From NCBI GenBank assembly GCA_965242605.1, contig CBDESS010000001.1:1893955-1957954 (forward strand): a DNA stretch of 64,000 nucleotides, written 5' to 3'. Under the pieces are notes generated by a model, which saw nothing but the letters and a program-made list of their open reading frames with translations, was not told the origin of the DNA and did no database searches. The stretch is from JAAXHF01 sp965242605 (GTDB lineage: Bacteria > Desulfobacterota > Binatia > Bin18). Below, one piece after another: positions 26,701-34,935 of the stretch (positions are counted from its first letter, which is position 1; each line of letters starts with the position of its first letter). The position numbers and the translations under genes were made by a program.

Positions 26701-28418
26701 AGTTCTTCCCGAATCGGATCGATCGGCGGGTTGGTTACCTGGGCGAACAGCTGCTTGAAATAGTTGTACAGCAGCTGCGGCTTGTCGGATAACACGGCCA
26801 GCGGCGTATCGGTACCCATTGAGCCGACTGGCTGGATGCCGTTTACCGCCATAGGACCAATGTTAATGCGCAGGTCTTCAAAGCTGTAGCCAAACGCCTG
26901 GAGGCGTTGCAGGCTGGCCTCGTGATCGCAGGCCGGCTGGGGGTCGTCACGGGCCGGCAACGCATCGAAATGGACCAGGTTGGCGTCGAGCCAGTCCTGG
27001 TAGGGGTACTCGGTGGCAATGTGCCGCTTGAGTTCTTCATCGCTGATGATACGGCCCTGCTCGGTATCTACCAGGAACATCCGGCCCGGCTGGAGGCGGC
27101 GCTTTTCCAGTACGCGCTCGGGCTTGACCTCCAGCACGCCCACTTCCGAGGCCATGATCACCAGGTCGTCCCTGGTGACATAGTAGCGTGAGGGACGCAA
27201 GCCGTTGCGGTCGAGCACGGCCCCGACGCGCAGCCCGTCGGTAAACGCAATGGAGGCCGGACCGTCCCAGGGTTCCATCAGGCTGCTGTGGTATTCGTAA
27301 AAGGCGCGCTTGGCCGGGTCCATGCTCGTGTGGTTTTCCCACGGCTCGGGGATCATCATCATCATCGCGTGGGCCAGCGAGCGGCCGCTCAGGGCCAGGA
27401 ACTCCAGGCAATTGTCGAACTTGGCCGAATCGCTGCCGTCCTCCAGGATAATCGGAAAAATTTTGGGCAGGTCGTCACCAAACAGCTCGCTTGCCAGCAT
27501 TGACTGCCGGGCGCGCATCCAGTTCTCATTGCCGCGCAGGGTATTAATTTCTCCGTTATGAATAATGTAGCGATACGGGTGCGAGCGCTCCCAACTCGGA
27601 AAGGTGTTGGTGCTGAAACGCGAGTGGATCAGACAGAGCGCCGTTTCGACACGCGGGTCGGTCAGGTCGGGGTAGAAGCCGGCAACCTGCCGGGGCGTCA
27701 ACATGCCTTTGTAGATCAGGGTCCGGCACGACAGGCTGGGGATGTAGAAGAACTCTCCGCCTGGGGCGTCGCCATACCGGATTGCATTGGTGATCTGGCG
27801 GCGGATGACGTACAGCTTGCGCTCAAAAGCCATGTCCTCGAAGGTGGACGGTTGTCGATCATCGTCGGCCTTTGCACGCTCGGGACTGCGGCCAATAAAA
27901 ATCTGGCGAATACGCGGCTCACACGCCCTGGCCGTTTTGCCCAGTTCGCTGTCGTCGGTGGGCACATCACGCCAGCCCAGGACGGTCTGGCCCTCGGCCC
28001 GCACGACCGCCTCAAAGCGTTGCTCACACGCCCGGCGTTGCTCGGCGTCTGGCGGCAGAAAGACCATGCCCACCCCGTACTGGCCTGGCGCGGGCAACTG
28101 AACGCCCGCCTCGGCGCACACCGCCTGGAGAAATCGATGCGGCACCTGCATCAGTACCCCGGCCCCATCGCCGGTGTTTTCCTCACAGCCGCACGCCCCG
28201 CGGTGGTCAAGGTTGTGTAAGACGGTCAGGGCTTGCTCAACGAGGTGGTGGGATTTCCGGCCTTTGATATTGACCACAAACCCGATACCACAGGCGTCAT
28301 GCTCAAACGCCGGGTCATACAGCCCTTGCTTGGCGGGAATAGACGCTGCTCTCTTCTTGAGGGGGTGGTTCTCGTTGTTCGCCGTGTCCACCTCTCCGGG
28401 ATGATTGGGACATGACAT
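23724..28418 (-). CDS. gltB: Glutamate synthase large subunit
   Basis: A 1564-residue GOGAT alpha chain. GAGGAG lies 7 nt before ATG 28418. C43 in EHDACGIGF is the N-terminal amidotransferase nucleophile; the 42 residues before it match the propeptide length of the E. coli enzyme and should be cleaved off. Next come the central domain, the FMN domain with the 3Fe-4S cysteines (CIMMRVCHLDTCPVG, about residue 1160) and the C-terminal glycine-rich beta-helix (GSAGQSFGAFIPPG). With GltD it assimilates ammonia. Its 5' end overlaps the reading frame of the upstream Lrp-like gene by about 100 nt. Confidence 0.97.
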   Translation of the reverse strand: MSCPNHPGEVDTANNENHPLKKRAASIPAKQGLYDPAFEHDACGIGFVVNIKGRKSHHLVEQALTVLHNLDHRGACGCEENTGDGAGVLMQVPHRFLQAVCAEAGVQLPAPGQYGVGMVFLPPDAEQRRACEQRFEAVVRAEGQTVLGWRDVPTDDSELGKTARACEPRIRQIFIGRSPERAKADDDRQPSTFEDMAFERKLYVIRRQITNAIRYGDAPGGEFFYIPSLSCRTLIYKGMLTPRQVAGFYPDLTDPRVETALCLIHSRFSTNTFPSWERSHPYRYIIHNGEINTLRGNENWMRARQSMLASELFGDDLPKIFPIILEDGSDSAKFDNCLEFLALSGRSLAHAMMMMIPEPWENHTSMDPAKRAFYEYHSSLMEPWDGPASIAFTDGLRVGAVLDRNGLRPSRYYVTRDDLVIMASEVGVLEVKPERVLEKRRLQPGRMFLVDTEQGRIISDEELKRHIATEYPYQDWLDANLVHFDALPARDDPQPACDHEASLQRLQAFGYSFEDLRINIGPMAVNGIQPVGSMGTDTPLAVLSDKPQLLYNYFKQLFAQVTNPPIDPIREELITSTTLTLGSEGNLLNPQPASCRQLRLSTPILSNGELEKLRRLDLAGLHAATLPILFPPGGGKAGLEPALEALYRAADRAIANGATILILSDRGVDRDHAPIPALLASSGLHHHLIRTGTRTRVGLILESGEPREVHHFCLLLGYGIQAFSPYMVYECLSDMIGQGMLKNISYAKAVAGYKKAVVKGVVKVMSKMGISTIKSYCGAQIFEAVGLGQELIDRYFTWTPSRVGGTGLEAVAEEAERQHAKAFPRIPVNGRTLEVYGQYQYRKDGELHLFNPRTVHLLQKACRTNDYATFKAYSGLIDDQTQRLATLRGLLGLKSSPEPIPLNEVEPVEAITRRFKTGAMSYGSISKEAHEALAIAMNRIGGKSNTGEGGEDPARYTPDPNGDSRNSAIKQVASGRFGVTSYYLTQAQELQIKMAQGAKPGEGGELPGRKVYPWIAKVRLSTPGVGLISPPPHHDIYSIEDLAQLIHDLKNSNHRARICVKLVSEVGVGTIAAGVAKGHADVVLISGHDGGTGASPQTSIKHAGLPWELGVAETHQTLVLNDLRSRIVVETDGQLKTGRDVVVAALLGAEEYGFATTALVTLGCIMMRVCHLDTCPVGVATQNPVLRNKFTGDPAYAVNFMRFIAQEMRELMARLGFRSVNDMIGRTDRLEVRRAVEHWKARGLDYSAILHQPQVGPEVGRYCQIDQNHGLDKALDNTTLLKLAAPALERGEKVTHSLPIKNTDRVAGTMLGSELTRRFGPEGLPEDHIHFHLHGSAGQSFGAFIPPGMTLELEGDANDYCGKGLSGGKIIAYPPRGSTFRPEDNIIIGNVAFYGATNGEAYIRGVAGERFCVRNSGVRAVVEGVGDHGCEYMTGGRVVVLGKTGRNFGAGMSGGVAYIYDEAGDFQDHCNLGTVSLQVPSADELHEIEALLRRHAGYTHSEHARQVLAKWTTAAAKFVKVMPKDYQRMLEAIGRAEREGLAGEDAVMAAFEANKNDAARVSGN

Positions 28419-28945
28419 GTTCAGACTCCTCTTCTGGTGCGCAGGGGCACGACCGATTCCAGGCAGGGTTTTGGACCGGAGTTGGGGGCAGGTAGTCTTG
28501 CTGTTTGAGATTCAGGCACAGCCCCTCGGTATGCGTTGACAGCACGACCGAGGTCTCGGTCTGGTTGACCCCGTCGATGGAACGAATCTGGCGGATCAGC
28601 TCTTCAAGCTTTGAGGTATTATCGGTTTTGACCTTGAGCAGCAGCGTGTACTCGCCGGTGACATGGTGGCACTCCTGGACTTCCTCAAGCAGATCGATGT
28701 CTCTCTCAAAGGTCTGGATCAGTTTCGGATGATGGATCGAGACGCCGATAAAGGCAGTAATATCCTTGCGGGCGTCAGGTACCGCGGTATAGCCCCGGAT
28801 AACACCACTCTCTTCGAGTTTTTTTATCCGATCAACCACCGAGGGGGTGGACAGCCCGATACGCTCTCCAATTTTGTTCAGGGAGAGCTTACAATTTTCC
28901 TAGAGCTAGGGAAAGAATATGCCGGTCGAGACTATCGAGATTCAT
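28315..28945 (-). pseudogene. Lrp/AsnC family regulator with a frameshift in the HTH
   Basis: The N-terminus (MNLDSLDRHILSL, from ATG 28945) and the rest (CKLSLNKIGERIGLSTPS to the RAM/ligand domain ECHHVTGEYTLLLKVK) are in different frames. Removing one base from the T4 run 28895-28898 (A4 on the coding strand) joins them into a normal Lrp with no stop. As given, translation could only restart at GTG 28839, which lacks most of the HTH. The C-terminus runs on about 35 residues into gltB. Its position just upstream of gltBD fits a regulator of glutamate synthase, as Lrp does in E. coli. An indel error is plausible. Confidence 0.8.
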
Positions 28946-29107
28946 AGGTGAATGCTCTCGCTTTGTAAGGCAATTGCAACGCAAGGCCGAACGAATAACG
29001 GATCAAAGTGGCCTGTGTCAAGGGACAATTCAGCTTTCTTGCCTTTTTTATTTTATTTGTAGCCTATATGATTGAGGATACTGAACGGTGTGACGCGGAG
29101 TACAGGC

Positions 29108-30814
29108 ATGAAGAAGCTGAGCGGTGCGCAAATCGTGATTGAAAGTCTGCTGGCCGAGGGCGTTGATACCATCTTCGGGTATCCTGGCGGCGCGATTCTG
29201 CCGACCTATGACGCCCTCGTCCAGAACCCCCGCCTGCGTCATGTGCTGGTCCGCCATGAACAGGGCGCGGCGCACATGGCCGAGGGCTATGCGCGGGTAT
29301 CCGGGCGGCCCGGCGTTGTCCTGGTCACGTCTGGTCCGGGGGCGACTAATACAGTCACCGGTATTGCCGACGCCTACATGGATTCAACCCCTCTGGTCGT
29401 TCTCTCGGGTCAGGTGGCACGCGCCATGCTGGGCAACGACGCGTTTCAAGAGGCCGATGTCACCGGCATTACCCGGCCATGCACCAAACACAACTACCTC
29501 GTCCGCGATGTCAAAGACATCGCCCGGGTGATAAAAGAAGCCTTTTATATTGCCGGCACAGGCCGGCCCGGGCCGGTGCTGGTTGATTTGCCCAAGGATG
29601 TGCAGGCCGACGAAGCGCCGTTTGTATATCCCGACCGGGTCGATATCCGGGGTTATAAGCCAACGCTGAAGGGGAACGAGCGTCAGATCGAAAAGGCGCT
29701 GGAAGCGATTGAGGGGGCTGAGCGCCCGCTCTTTTATGTAGGTGGCGGGGTACAGTGGTCCGGGGCCGCGGCGGAACTTGCCGAGCTTGTGCATGGCCTC
29801 ACAATCCCGGTCACTCCAACGGTCATGGCTCTGGGCACAATCCCGACCGACGATCCGCTCCACCTCGGTATGCTCGGCATGCACGGCGGCTACTGGACCA
29901 ATATGGCCGTGTATCACTGTGATGTGCTGATCGCCGTCGGTGCCCGCTTTGACGACCGGGTGACGGGTCGGGTTGCGGACTTTGCGCCCAACGCCAAGAC
30001 GATCATCCATATTGATATTGACCCGTCGTCGATCAGCAAAAACATCAAGGTTGACGTGCCGATTGTGGGCGATATCAAGACGGTCCTCACGGCTATGCTC
30101 AAAAAAGTCAAAAGCCACGAGAGTCTGGCTCCCCGCCAGCGGATCTGGGCCGAATGGTACCGGCGGATCATGGACTGGAAAGCGGAAAAACCGCTGCCAT
30201 ACGAGACACACAGCCCTGATGGCGGTATCAAACCGCGTCGGCTCATTGACGGTATTGCCGAGCTGACCCGTGGCGAGGCGGTGATTGTCACCGATGTTGG
30301 CCAGCACCAGATGTGGACGGCCCAGATGATGCCGTTCAAACATCCACGCTCGTGGCTCACCTCCGGGGGCTTGGGGACGATGGGCTATGGCCTGCCGGCC
30401 GGCATTGGAGCGTATTTTGCCGCACCCGAGCGCGAGATTGTCGTGATCAGCGGCGACGGCAGTATTCAGATGAACATCCAGGAGTTGTCAACCGCGGTGC
30501 AGTACCAGGTGCCGGTCAAGGTGGTTATTATGAATAACCACTACCTGGGCATGGTGCGCCAATGGCAGGAGAAGTTTTACGAAGAGCGCTACTCCCACTC
30601 GTACATGGATGCTATGCCCGATTTTGTGAAACTTGCCGATGCCTATGGGGCCAAGGGATTCCGGGTTGAGCGATCGGCCGAGTTGTTCGCCACCCTGCGG
30701 GCGGTCTTTGCCGAGCCTGGGCCGGTCCTGGTTGATGCGGTGATCCCAACAGCCGAGGGGGTCTTCCCAATGGTCCCGGCCGGCAGTGCCATGCACGAAA
30801 TGCTGTTTGCCTGA
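29108..30814 (+). CDS. ilvB: Acetolactate synthase large subunit
   Basis: A ThDP enzyme, first common step of branched-chain amino-acid synthesis, 568 residues from ATG 29108 (MKKLSGAQIVIESLLAEGV). The catalytic glutamate is in VRHEQGAAHMAEGYAR, the ThDP/Mg motif is ISGDGSIQMNIQELS … IMNN, and a central FAD-binding domain is present. The regulatory subunit ilvN and ilvC are not next to it; a small OB-like protein follows instead. The 160-nt upstream gap, divergent from the Lrp gene, is T-rich and probably holds promoters for both, but I cannot fix them. Confidence 0.95.
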   Translation: MKKLSGAQIVIESLLAEGVDTIFGYPGGAILPTYDALVQNPRLRHVLVRHEQGAAHMAEGYARVSGRPGVVLVTSGPGATNTVTGIADAYMDSTPLVVLSGQVARAMLGNDAFQEADVTGITRPCTKHNYLVRDVKDIARVIKEAFYIAGTGRPGPVLVDLPKDVQADEAPFVYPDRVDIRGYKPTLKGNERQIEKALEAIEGAERPLFYVGGGVQWSGAAAELAELVHGLTIPVTPTVMALGTIPTDDPLHLGMLGMHGGYWTNMAVYHCDVLIAVGARFDDRVTGRVADFAPNAKTIIHIDIDPSSISKNIKVDVPIVGDIKTVLTAMLKKVKSHESLAPRQRIWAEWYRRIMDWKAEKPLPYETHSPDGGIKPRRLIDGIAELTRGEAVIVTDVGQHQMWTAQMMPFKHPRSWLTSGGLGTMGYGLPAGIGAYFAAPEREIVVISGDGSIQMNIQELSTAVQYQVPVKVVIMNNHYLGMVRQWQEKFYEERYSHSYMDAMPDFVKLADAYGAKGFRVERSAELFATLRAVFAEPGPVLVDAVIPTAEGVFPMVPAGSAMHEMLFA

Positions 30815-30839
30815 GCCGCGGAACACGGGTCAAGACACT

Positions 30840-31082
30840 ATGCCTGCCCAGCCCGACCGCTTTTATCAGGGCGTGGTCCACAACATCTCCTGGAACAAGG
30901 AGACCGGGCTGATTCGGAGTCAGTCCGGCACAACCTTCCCGTTTGTGTTCGCCTATGTGACCCTGCTCGGTGCCCCGCGCCACGACCTGCGCTTCCTGTT
31001 TGAGGGTATGCGGGTCGGCTTTGACGTAGGCTGGACCTCGCACGGACTGCGGGTGACGGTGATTAAGGTGTACGATCTGTAG
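30840..31082 (+). CDS. Small cold-shock-like (OB-fold) protein
   Basis: An 80-residue protein, MPAQPDRFYQGVVHNISWNK to the C-terminal VTVIKVYDL. The opening GVVHNISWNKETGLIRSQSG has the spacing of a cold-shock domain (G-x-V … G-x-I) without the full RNP1 aromatic set. It could bind RNA or be only OB-like. It lies 25 nt behind ilvB and may be cotranscribed. Confidence 0.5.
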   Translation: MPAQPDRFYQGVVHNISWNKETGLIRSQSGTTFPFVFAYVTLLGAPRHDLRFLFEGMRVGFDVGWTSHGLRVTVIKVYDL

Positions 31083-31087
31083 GCGGG

Positions 31088-31918
31088 TCACAGCGGCAAG
31101 GCTGTCCGAAACAGGAGAAAGCGCCCCAAAAACTCGCCAACAATCGCGGCCAGGATCGCCACATAAAACAGACCGGTGGCCGCCATGGTCTGCGGAATCT
31201 GTAAGGTACGCCAAATCATGCCGGCAATCGGCAGGGAGACCAGCGGACCCAAGCCCAGGCGCATCCACAGCAGGGCTTGATGGTCGGTCCACAGGCTGGC
31301 CAGCCGGTCTACACTGGCCGGCTGGCCGAGCAACAACAGCAGCCCCACCGTGCCAAGCAGAACGCCAAGGTGAGCGAGGAGCGTGCCTGCGTAAAAATTG
31401 AATGTGCGCCTAAACGGGTCAAGCAACAGGTCAAGCTCGATCAGATACCAGTGGCCCAGCGACATGCCGGTCGCCACCGCGCCGAGCATCAGGGCCGAGA
31501 ACAGCAGGCTGAGCGGATACACGAGCGTTTCGACCGACACAAACGGCGCGCTGCAATAGGCGCTGGCACTCACTGTCAGCGCCACCAGCCCGACCGCCAG
31601 CGCACCCAGATAGGCCCGCGCGCGCAGCACAACAGCCTCCCCCCACAGGCTGAAGATATACACGCTGAACCCGCAACAAAACACCAACCACAGCCCGATT
31701 TCCCAGCCGCGTATCCCCCACGCCGCCCCGGCTTGGGAGGACCAGACCAGGGAAGTTTTGCCCAGAAAAAACGCCCAGCCACAACCCAGATACACACAGC
31801 CGGTTGACTTGAAAAATCCGCGTTCGATTGCGTGAAAACCAGGAATACTCAGGCCGAACAGTCCGCCGAGCGCCAATTGGGCAAAAATCAGCAAAAAGCT
31901 GTGGGCAAATTCGACCAT
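31088..31918 (-). CDS. Polytopic membrane protein of unknown function
   Basis: A 276-residue protein with about eight hydrophobic helices and short loops. A conserved-looking GMSLGHWYLIELDLLLDPFRR motif sits near residue 155, with charged and histidine residues inside the membrane region, as in quinone- or haem-associated membrane subunits. I do not recognise a named family. It converges with the gene at 30840, leaving 5 nt between the stops, and is divergent from the dehydratase pair. Confidence 0.6.
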   Translation of the reverse strand: MVEFAHSFLLIFAQLALGGLFGLSIPGFHAIERGFFKSTGCVYLGCGWAFFLGKTSLVWSSQAGAAWGIRGWEIGLWLVFCCGFSVYIFSLWGEAVVLRARAYLGALAVGLVALTVSASAYCSAPFVSVETLVYPLSLLFSALMLGAVATGMSLGHWYLIELDLLLDPFRRTFNFYAGTLLAHLGVLLGTVGLLLLLGQPASVDRLASLWTDHQALLWMRLGLGPLVSLPIAGMIWRTLQIPQTMAATGLFYVAILAAIVGEFLGRFLLFRTALPL

Positions 31919-32034
31919 GCCGGGACTCTATCCACACTCTCCTGCGGCCTCAAGGGCAGTCGGCGGGCTCATAGACTGAGCGCCTGAAGACTGCTAAGGA
32001 ATGTGGAGCTGTACCGCCTGTAGTGGAGTTCCAC

Positions 32035-32550
32035 ATGCCGAGTGCGCCCGAATCCGAGTCTGCCTCTTTGATCACCGACGAGCTCCAGTCGTGGATCGGC
32101 CGGGAAGCGCCACCCTGGACGATAGAGGTCACTCGCCGCGACGTGACCCGTTTTGCGGTGGCCACGGATGATCTGAGCCCGCTCTATCTGGACGAGGAAA
32201 AGGCGAGCCGTAGTCGCTATGGCGGTCTTATTGCACCGCCGCTGTTTTATATGGCCCCCCTGACCGAGCCGGTGCCCGAGACCGATCTGCGGCCCGATGG
32301 GCTGCCCTTTGCAGGCAAATTCCCGGTTCCGCCGACTCCCCTGCCGCGTCTGATGGATGGCGGAACCGAGGTCGAATTTTTGCAGCCTGTCCGGGTTGGC
32401 GATGTCCTCACCGGTCGCTCAAAAATTACCGATATCTACCAGAAAAACGGGCGGTCCGGGCCGCTCATCTTTGTCGAGCGCGAAACCACCTTTACCAACC
32501 AGAGGGGAGAGCTGGTCCTGGTCGAAAAAGGGGCAAGCATTTTACGCTAG
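32035..32550 (+). CDS. MaoC-like dehydratase, N-terminal-type hotdog subunit
   Basis: A 171-residue hotdog-fold protein of the FAS1-dehydratase/MaoC_dehydrat_N type: VTRRDVTRFAVATDDLSPLYLD is the family opening, and GGTEVEFLQPVRVGDVLTGRSKI forms the hot-dog sheet. ATG 32035 has GTGGAG 6 nt upstream; GTG 32023 is possible. It is followed after 9 nt by a second hotdog protein, and the two probably form a heterodimeric enoyl-thioester hydratase, as in HadAB-type enzymes. The substrate is unknown. Confidence 0.78.
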   Translation: MPSAPESESASLITDELQSWIGREAPPWTIEVTRRDVTRFAVATDDLSPLYLDEEKASRSRYGGLIAPPLFYMAPLTEPVPETDLRPDGLPFAGKFPVPPTPLPRLMDGGTEVEFLQPVRVGDVLTGRSKITDIYQKNGRSGPLIFVERETTFTNQRGELVLVEKGASILR

Positions 32551-32559
32551 GAGCCGGGC

Positions 32560-33012
32560 ATGGCCGAAGTATTGAGCCGACAAGTCTATTTTGAAGATGT
32601 TGAAGAGGGCGTACCCATCCCCAGCCTGGAAAAGACGCCCTCCAACACCCTGCTGTTTCTATACAGCGCAGTGACCTGGAATCCGCAGCGTATCCACTTC
32701 GATCGAGACTTCAGCCTCAAGGAGGGCTATCGGGAGGTGATTGTCCACGGGCCGCTGCGGGGCGCGTTCTTGTCCCAGCTCATGACCAACTGGATCGGTG
32801 AGGCCGGCACACTCAAAAGAATGTCCTACGCCAACCGTGACATTGCGTATGTCAACGAGCTGCTGGCCTGTAAGGGAACGATTACCAGAAAATGGATAGA
32901 AAACGGGCTTGGGCATGTGGAGTGTGATATCTGGGTCGAGAACGGACAGGGCAAGGTCCTGACCCCGGGCAAGGCAACCGTCACCCTGCCGCTGCGCAAT
33001 CCTGCCGCGTAG
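32560..33012 (+). CDS. MaoC-like dehydratase, catalytic-type hotdog subunit
   Basis: A 150-residue hotdog protein. The stretch YSAVTWNPQRIHFDRDFS … VIVHGPLRGAF corresponds to the hydratase-2 region, with the NP-x-x-I-H catalytic pattern present in degenerate form. GGAG is well placed before ATG 32560. It pairs with the preceding gene and probably acts on acyl-CoA; no CoA ligase or thiolase is adjacent to narrow the role. Confidence 0.78.
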   Translation: MAEVLSRQVYFEDVEEGVPIPSLEKTPSNTLLFLYSAVTWNPQRIHFDRDFSLKEGYREVIVHGPLRGAFLSQLMTNWIGEAGTLKRMSYANRDIAYVNELLACKGTITRKWIENGLGHVECDIWVENGQGKVLTPGKATVTLPLRNPAA

Positions 33013-33048
33013 TCCGCCGCCGCTGTGAGAACGACGAGGTAATAATAC

Positions 33049-33807
33049 ATGGCACGTCGCCGGCTGAAGCTTGTTCACACATCCGATGTTCATCTTGAGA
33101 GTGATACCTTTGGCAAAAGCCAGGAAGGCCGGGCCTTCCGCGGCCGGATTCAGCGCGCGTTCCAAAAAGTTGTTGATACGGTTGTCGAAGAACAGGCCGA
33201 TCTGTTTCTGATTGCCGGCGATCTGTTTGACTCGAACCGGGTGCAGGAATCGGGCGTGGAGTTTGTCTACAAGGAGTTGGCGCGGGTGAGCTGTCCGGTC
33301 GTCCTGATTCCGGGCAACCACGACTGTTACGATACCCGTTCGATCTACAAAAAGGTCAATTTCCGTGACGCCGGCCCTCATGTCTTTCCGCTGACCTCAG
33401 AGACGGGGGCAACTCTGGAGTTTTCTGAACTCCAGGCCACCGTCTGGGGCAAGGGCTTGGTTAAGCACGACCGTGCCTACAAACCGCTGGCCGGCGTGCC
33501 CGAGCGTCAGGGCGATTACTGGCATATTGGCATGGCCCACGGCTTTTATGTTGAGGACATGGAGGTCATGCGCTCCTCGCTCATCACGCCCGAAGAGGTG
33601 GCGGCCTCCAGGTTCGACTATCTGGCCCTGGGTCACGTCCATGTCTTTACTGACATCTCGCACGGCCAGACCCGGGCCTGCTATCCGGGCACGCCCGCCC
33701 CGTTGCACATGGGAGCCCACGACACGGGCAGCGTGGTGGTGGTCAACCTTGATCCCGAGAGTGGGGTCAGCCTGAGCCGGCAAGCGCTTCGCTTTGGCTC
33801 GGCGTGA
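33049..33807 (+). CDS. Metallophosphoesterase, SbcD/Mre11-like
   Basis: A 252-residue calcineurin-like phosphoesterase with all metal motifs in order: HTSDVHLE (residue 10), LIAGDLFDSNR, IPGNHDCYD, MAHGFY and LALGHVHVF. The arrangement resembles SbcD/YhaO DNA-repair exonuclease proteins, but it lacks the C-terminal capping domain of SbcD, and no SbcC partner is present. Nuclease or phosphatase activity is therefore an inference from motifs. Confidence 0.85.
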   Translation: MARRRLKLVHTSDVHLESDTFGKSQEGRAFRGRIQRAFQKVVDTVVEEQADLFLIAGDLFDSNRVQESGVEFVYKELARVSCPVVLIPGNHDCYDTRSIYKKVNFRDAGPHVFPLTSETGATLEFSELQATVWGKGLVKHDRAYKPLAGVPERQGDYWHIGMAHGFYVEDMEVMRSSLITPEEVAASRFDYLALGHVHVFTDISHGQTRACYPGTPAPLHMGAHDTGSVVVVNLDPESGVSLSRQALRFGSA

Positions 33808-33884
33808 GCCGGGGGAAGCACGACGAATAGTCTTCACTCATGCGCAGATGCCCCAACGGTTTGGGCCGCATACGGGAGCATAGC

Positions 33885-33904
33885 GATGCCCCAACAGGGG
33901 TATC
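33885..33904. terminator. Hairpin between convergent genes
   Basis: GATGCCCC (33885-33892) and GGGGTATC (33897-33904) form an 8-bp stem (one G-T pair) with an AACA loop. A second GATGCCCCAAC copy lies 38 bp upstream at 33847. It sits between the convergent genes ending at 33807 and 33914. There is no T-run. Confidence 0.45.
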
Positions 33905-33913
33905 AAGGACGCG

Positions 33914-34786
33914 CTATTCCGCCTCCAGCACTTGCGGGTCAAGCTGATACCATGTCACTTCGTCGGATTCGATGCTGGCCTGTATCCGCCTGTCCCTGTG
34001 CAGACCAGCCACTGCGGCATAGCAGCGTTTGCCGGTAAACCCGGTCAGGAACCGGGCGTTACGGACAGCTCTGGTCGTGTCCCGTCCGTTGGCGGTGAAG
34101 GAGACCTCCACGGCGATGTAGCAGGTTTCGCCGGCTTGGTCGGTGGCCTCCATAAGCAGATCGGCCCGACGGAAGCTTCTCAGCTCGTTTGCAGGAATAT
34201 CTGAGACGTTTTGGGACTGGACGATGGCTCTTATTTTTTCCTGGTTCAGGATTTGTACCAGAGTCAGTCCGAGGTCCTCGGCTATGAGGTCGGCCTCTCT
34301 GAGAGCGGCGTTTAGGGCATGAGCACCCTTGAGCGGCGCGATGTCATCGCGGAGTGACTTAAGCTCGGTCTCGACCCGGTCGAGGCGTTGTTCAACCTTA
34401 TCGAGGCGTTGTTCAACCTTATCGAGGCGTTGTTCAACCTTATCGAGGCGTTGTTCAACCTTATCGAGGCGTTGTTCAACCTTATCGAGGCGTTGTTCAA
34501 CCTTATCGAGGCGTTGTTCAACCTTATCGAGGCGTTGTTCAACCTTATCGAGGCGTTGTTCAACCTTATCGAGGCGTTGTTCAACCTTATCGAGGCGTTG
34601 TTCAACCTTATCGAGGCGTTGTTCAACCTTATCGAAACGTTTCTCCGTAGCGACGACGAACTGGGCGAATTTTTCGGGCAACTCCAGCAGTTCGCGTGTC
34701 AGCAGCCGGGCGCGCAGGGCTTCAAGCCAGTGGGGATTCTCGTCCAGCACGCGAATCAGGTCTTCTATGGTGTTGATGGTGGTCAT
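33914..34786 (-). CDS. Coiled-coil heptad-repeat protein with PD-(D/E)XK-like C-terminus
   Basis: A 290-residue protein. I chose ATG 34786 (MTTINTIEDLIRVLDENPHW) over an 18-codon longer frame. After an N-terminal helical segment, twelve near-perfect heptads of LDKVEQR make a coiled coil of about 85 residues. The C-terminal 130 residues (ADLLMEATD … YIAVEVSFTANGRDTTRA) have a D … E-x-S arrangement like degenerate PD-(D/E)XK proteins of the DUF3782 type. The repeats arise from a 21-bp DNA repeat, so copy number may vary between strains. The role is unknown. Confidence 0.7.
   Translation of the reverse strand: MTTINTIEDLIRVLDENPHWLEALRARLLTRELLELPEKFAQFVVATEKRFDKVEQRLDKVEQRLDKVEQRLDKVEQRLDKVEQRLDKVEQRLDKVEQRLDKVEQRLDKVEQRLDKVEQRLDKVEQRLDKVEQRLDRVETELKSLRDDIAPLKGAHALNAALREADLIAEDLGLTLVQILNQEKIRAIVQSQNVSDIPANELRSFRRADLLMEATDQAGETCYIAVEVSFTANGRDTTRAVRNARFLTGFTGKRCYAAVAGLHRDRRIQASIESDEVTWYQLDPQVLEAE
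34384..34635. repeat. 12-copy 21-bp tandem repeat in a coding region
   Basis: The unit GAGGCGTTGTTCAACCTTAT plus C recurs every 21 nt; TTCAACCTTA starts at 34391 and then every 21 nt to 34622, twelve copies with no visible change between the inner units. Because 21 is a multiple of three, each copy adds one LDKVEQR heptad to the minus-strand protein without shifting the frame. Confidence 0.95.
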
Positions 34787-34935
34787 GGCTGTGCCTGGGC
34801 CTGTCATGCAGCAGCATAGCAGAAAAGCTGCTCCGGCCAAGAGAGGCGGCTGTCGGATGTTGTGCCTCGTTGCTTTTGAGCCGCGGTTGTTGGGTCTGCT
34901 TGTCCCCTCCCGCTCGCTTCTGCTATGACTTGGCT

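Noticed and set aside
28898..28920. Recoding of TAG as glutamine
   Set aside because: The lrp region is repaired by one base with no TAG in frame, and TAG is the normal stop of rpmJ, rpsM and rpsD.
34384..34635. CRISPR-like array
   Set aside because: The 21-bp units are directly adjacent, without spacers, and lie in frame in a coiled-coil gene.
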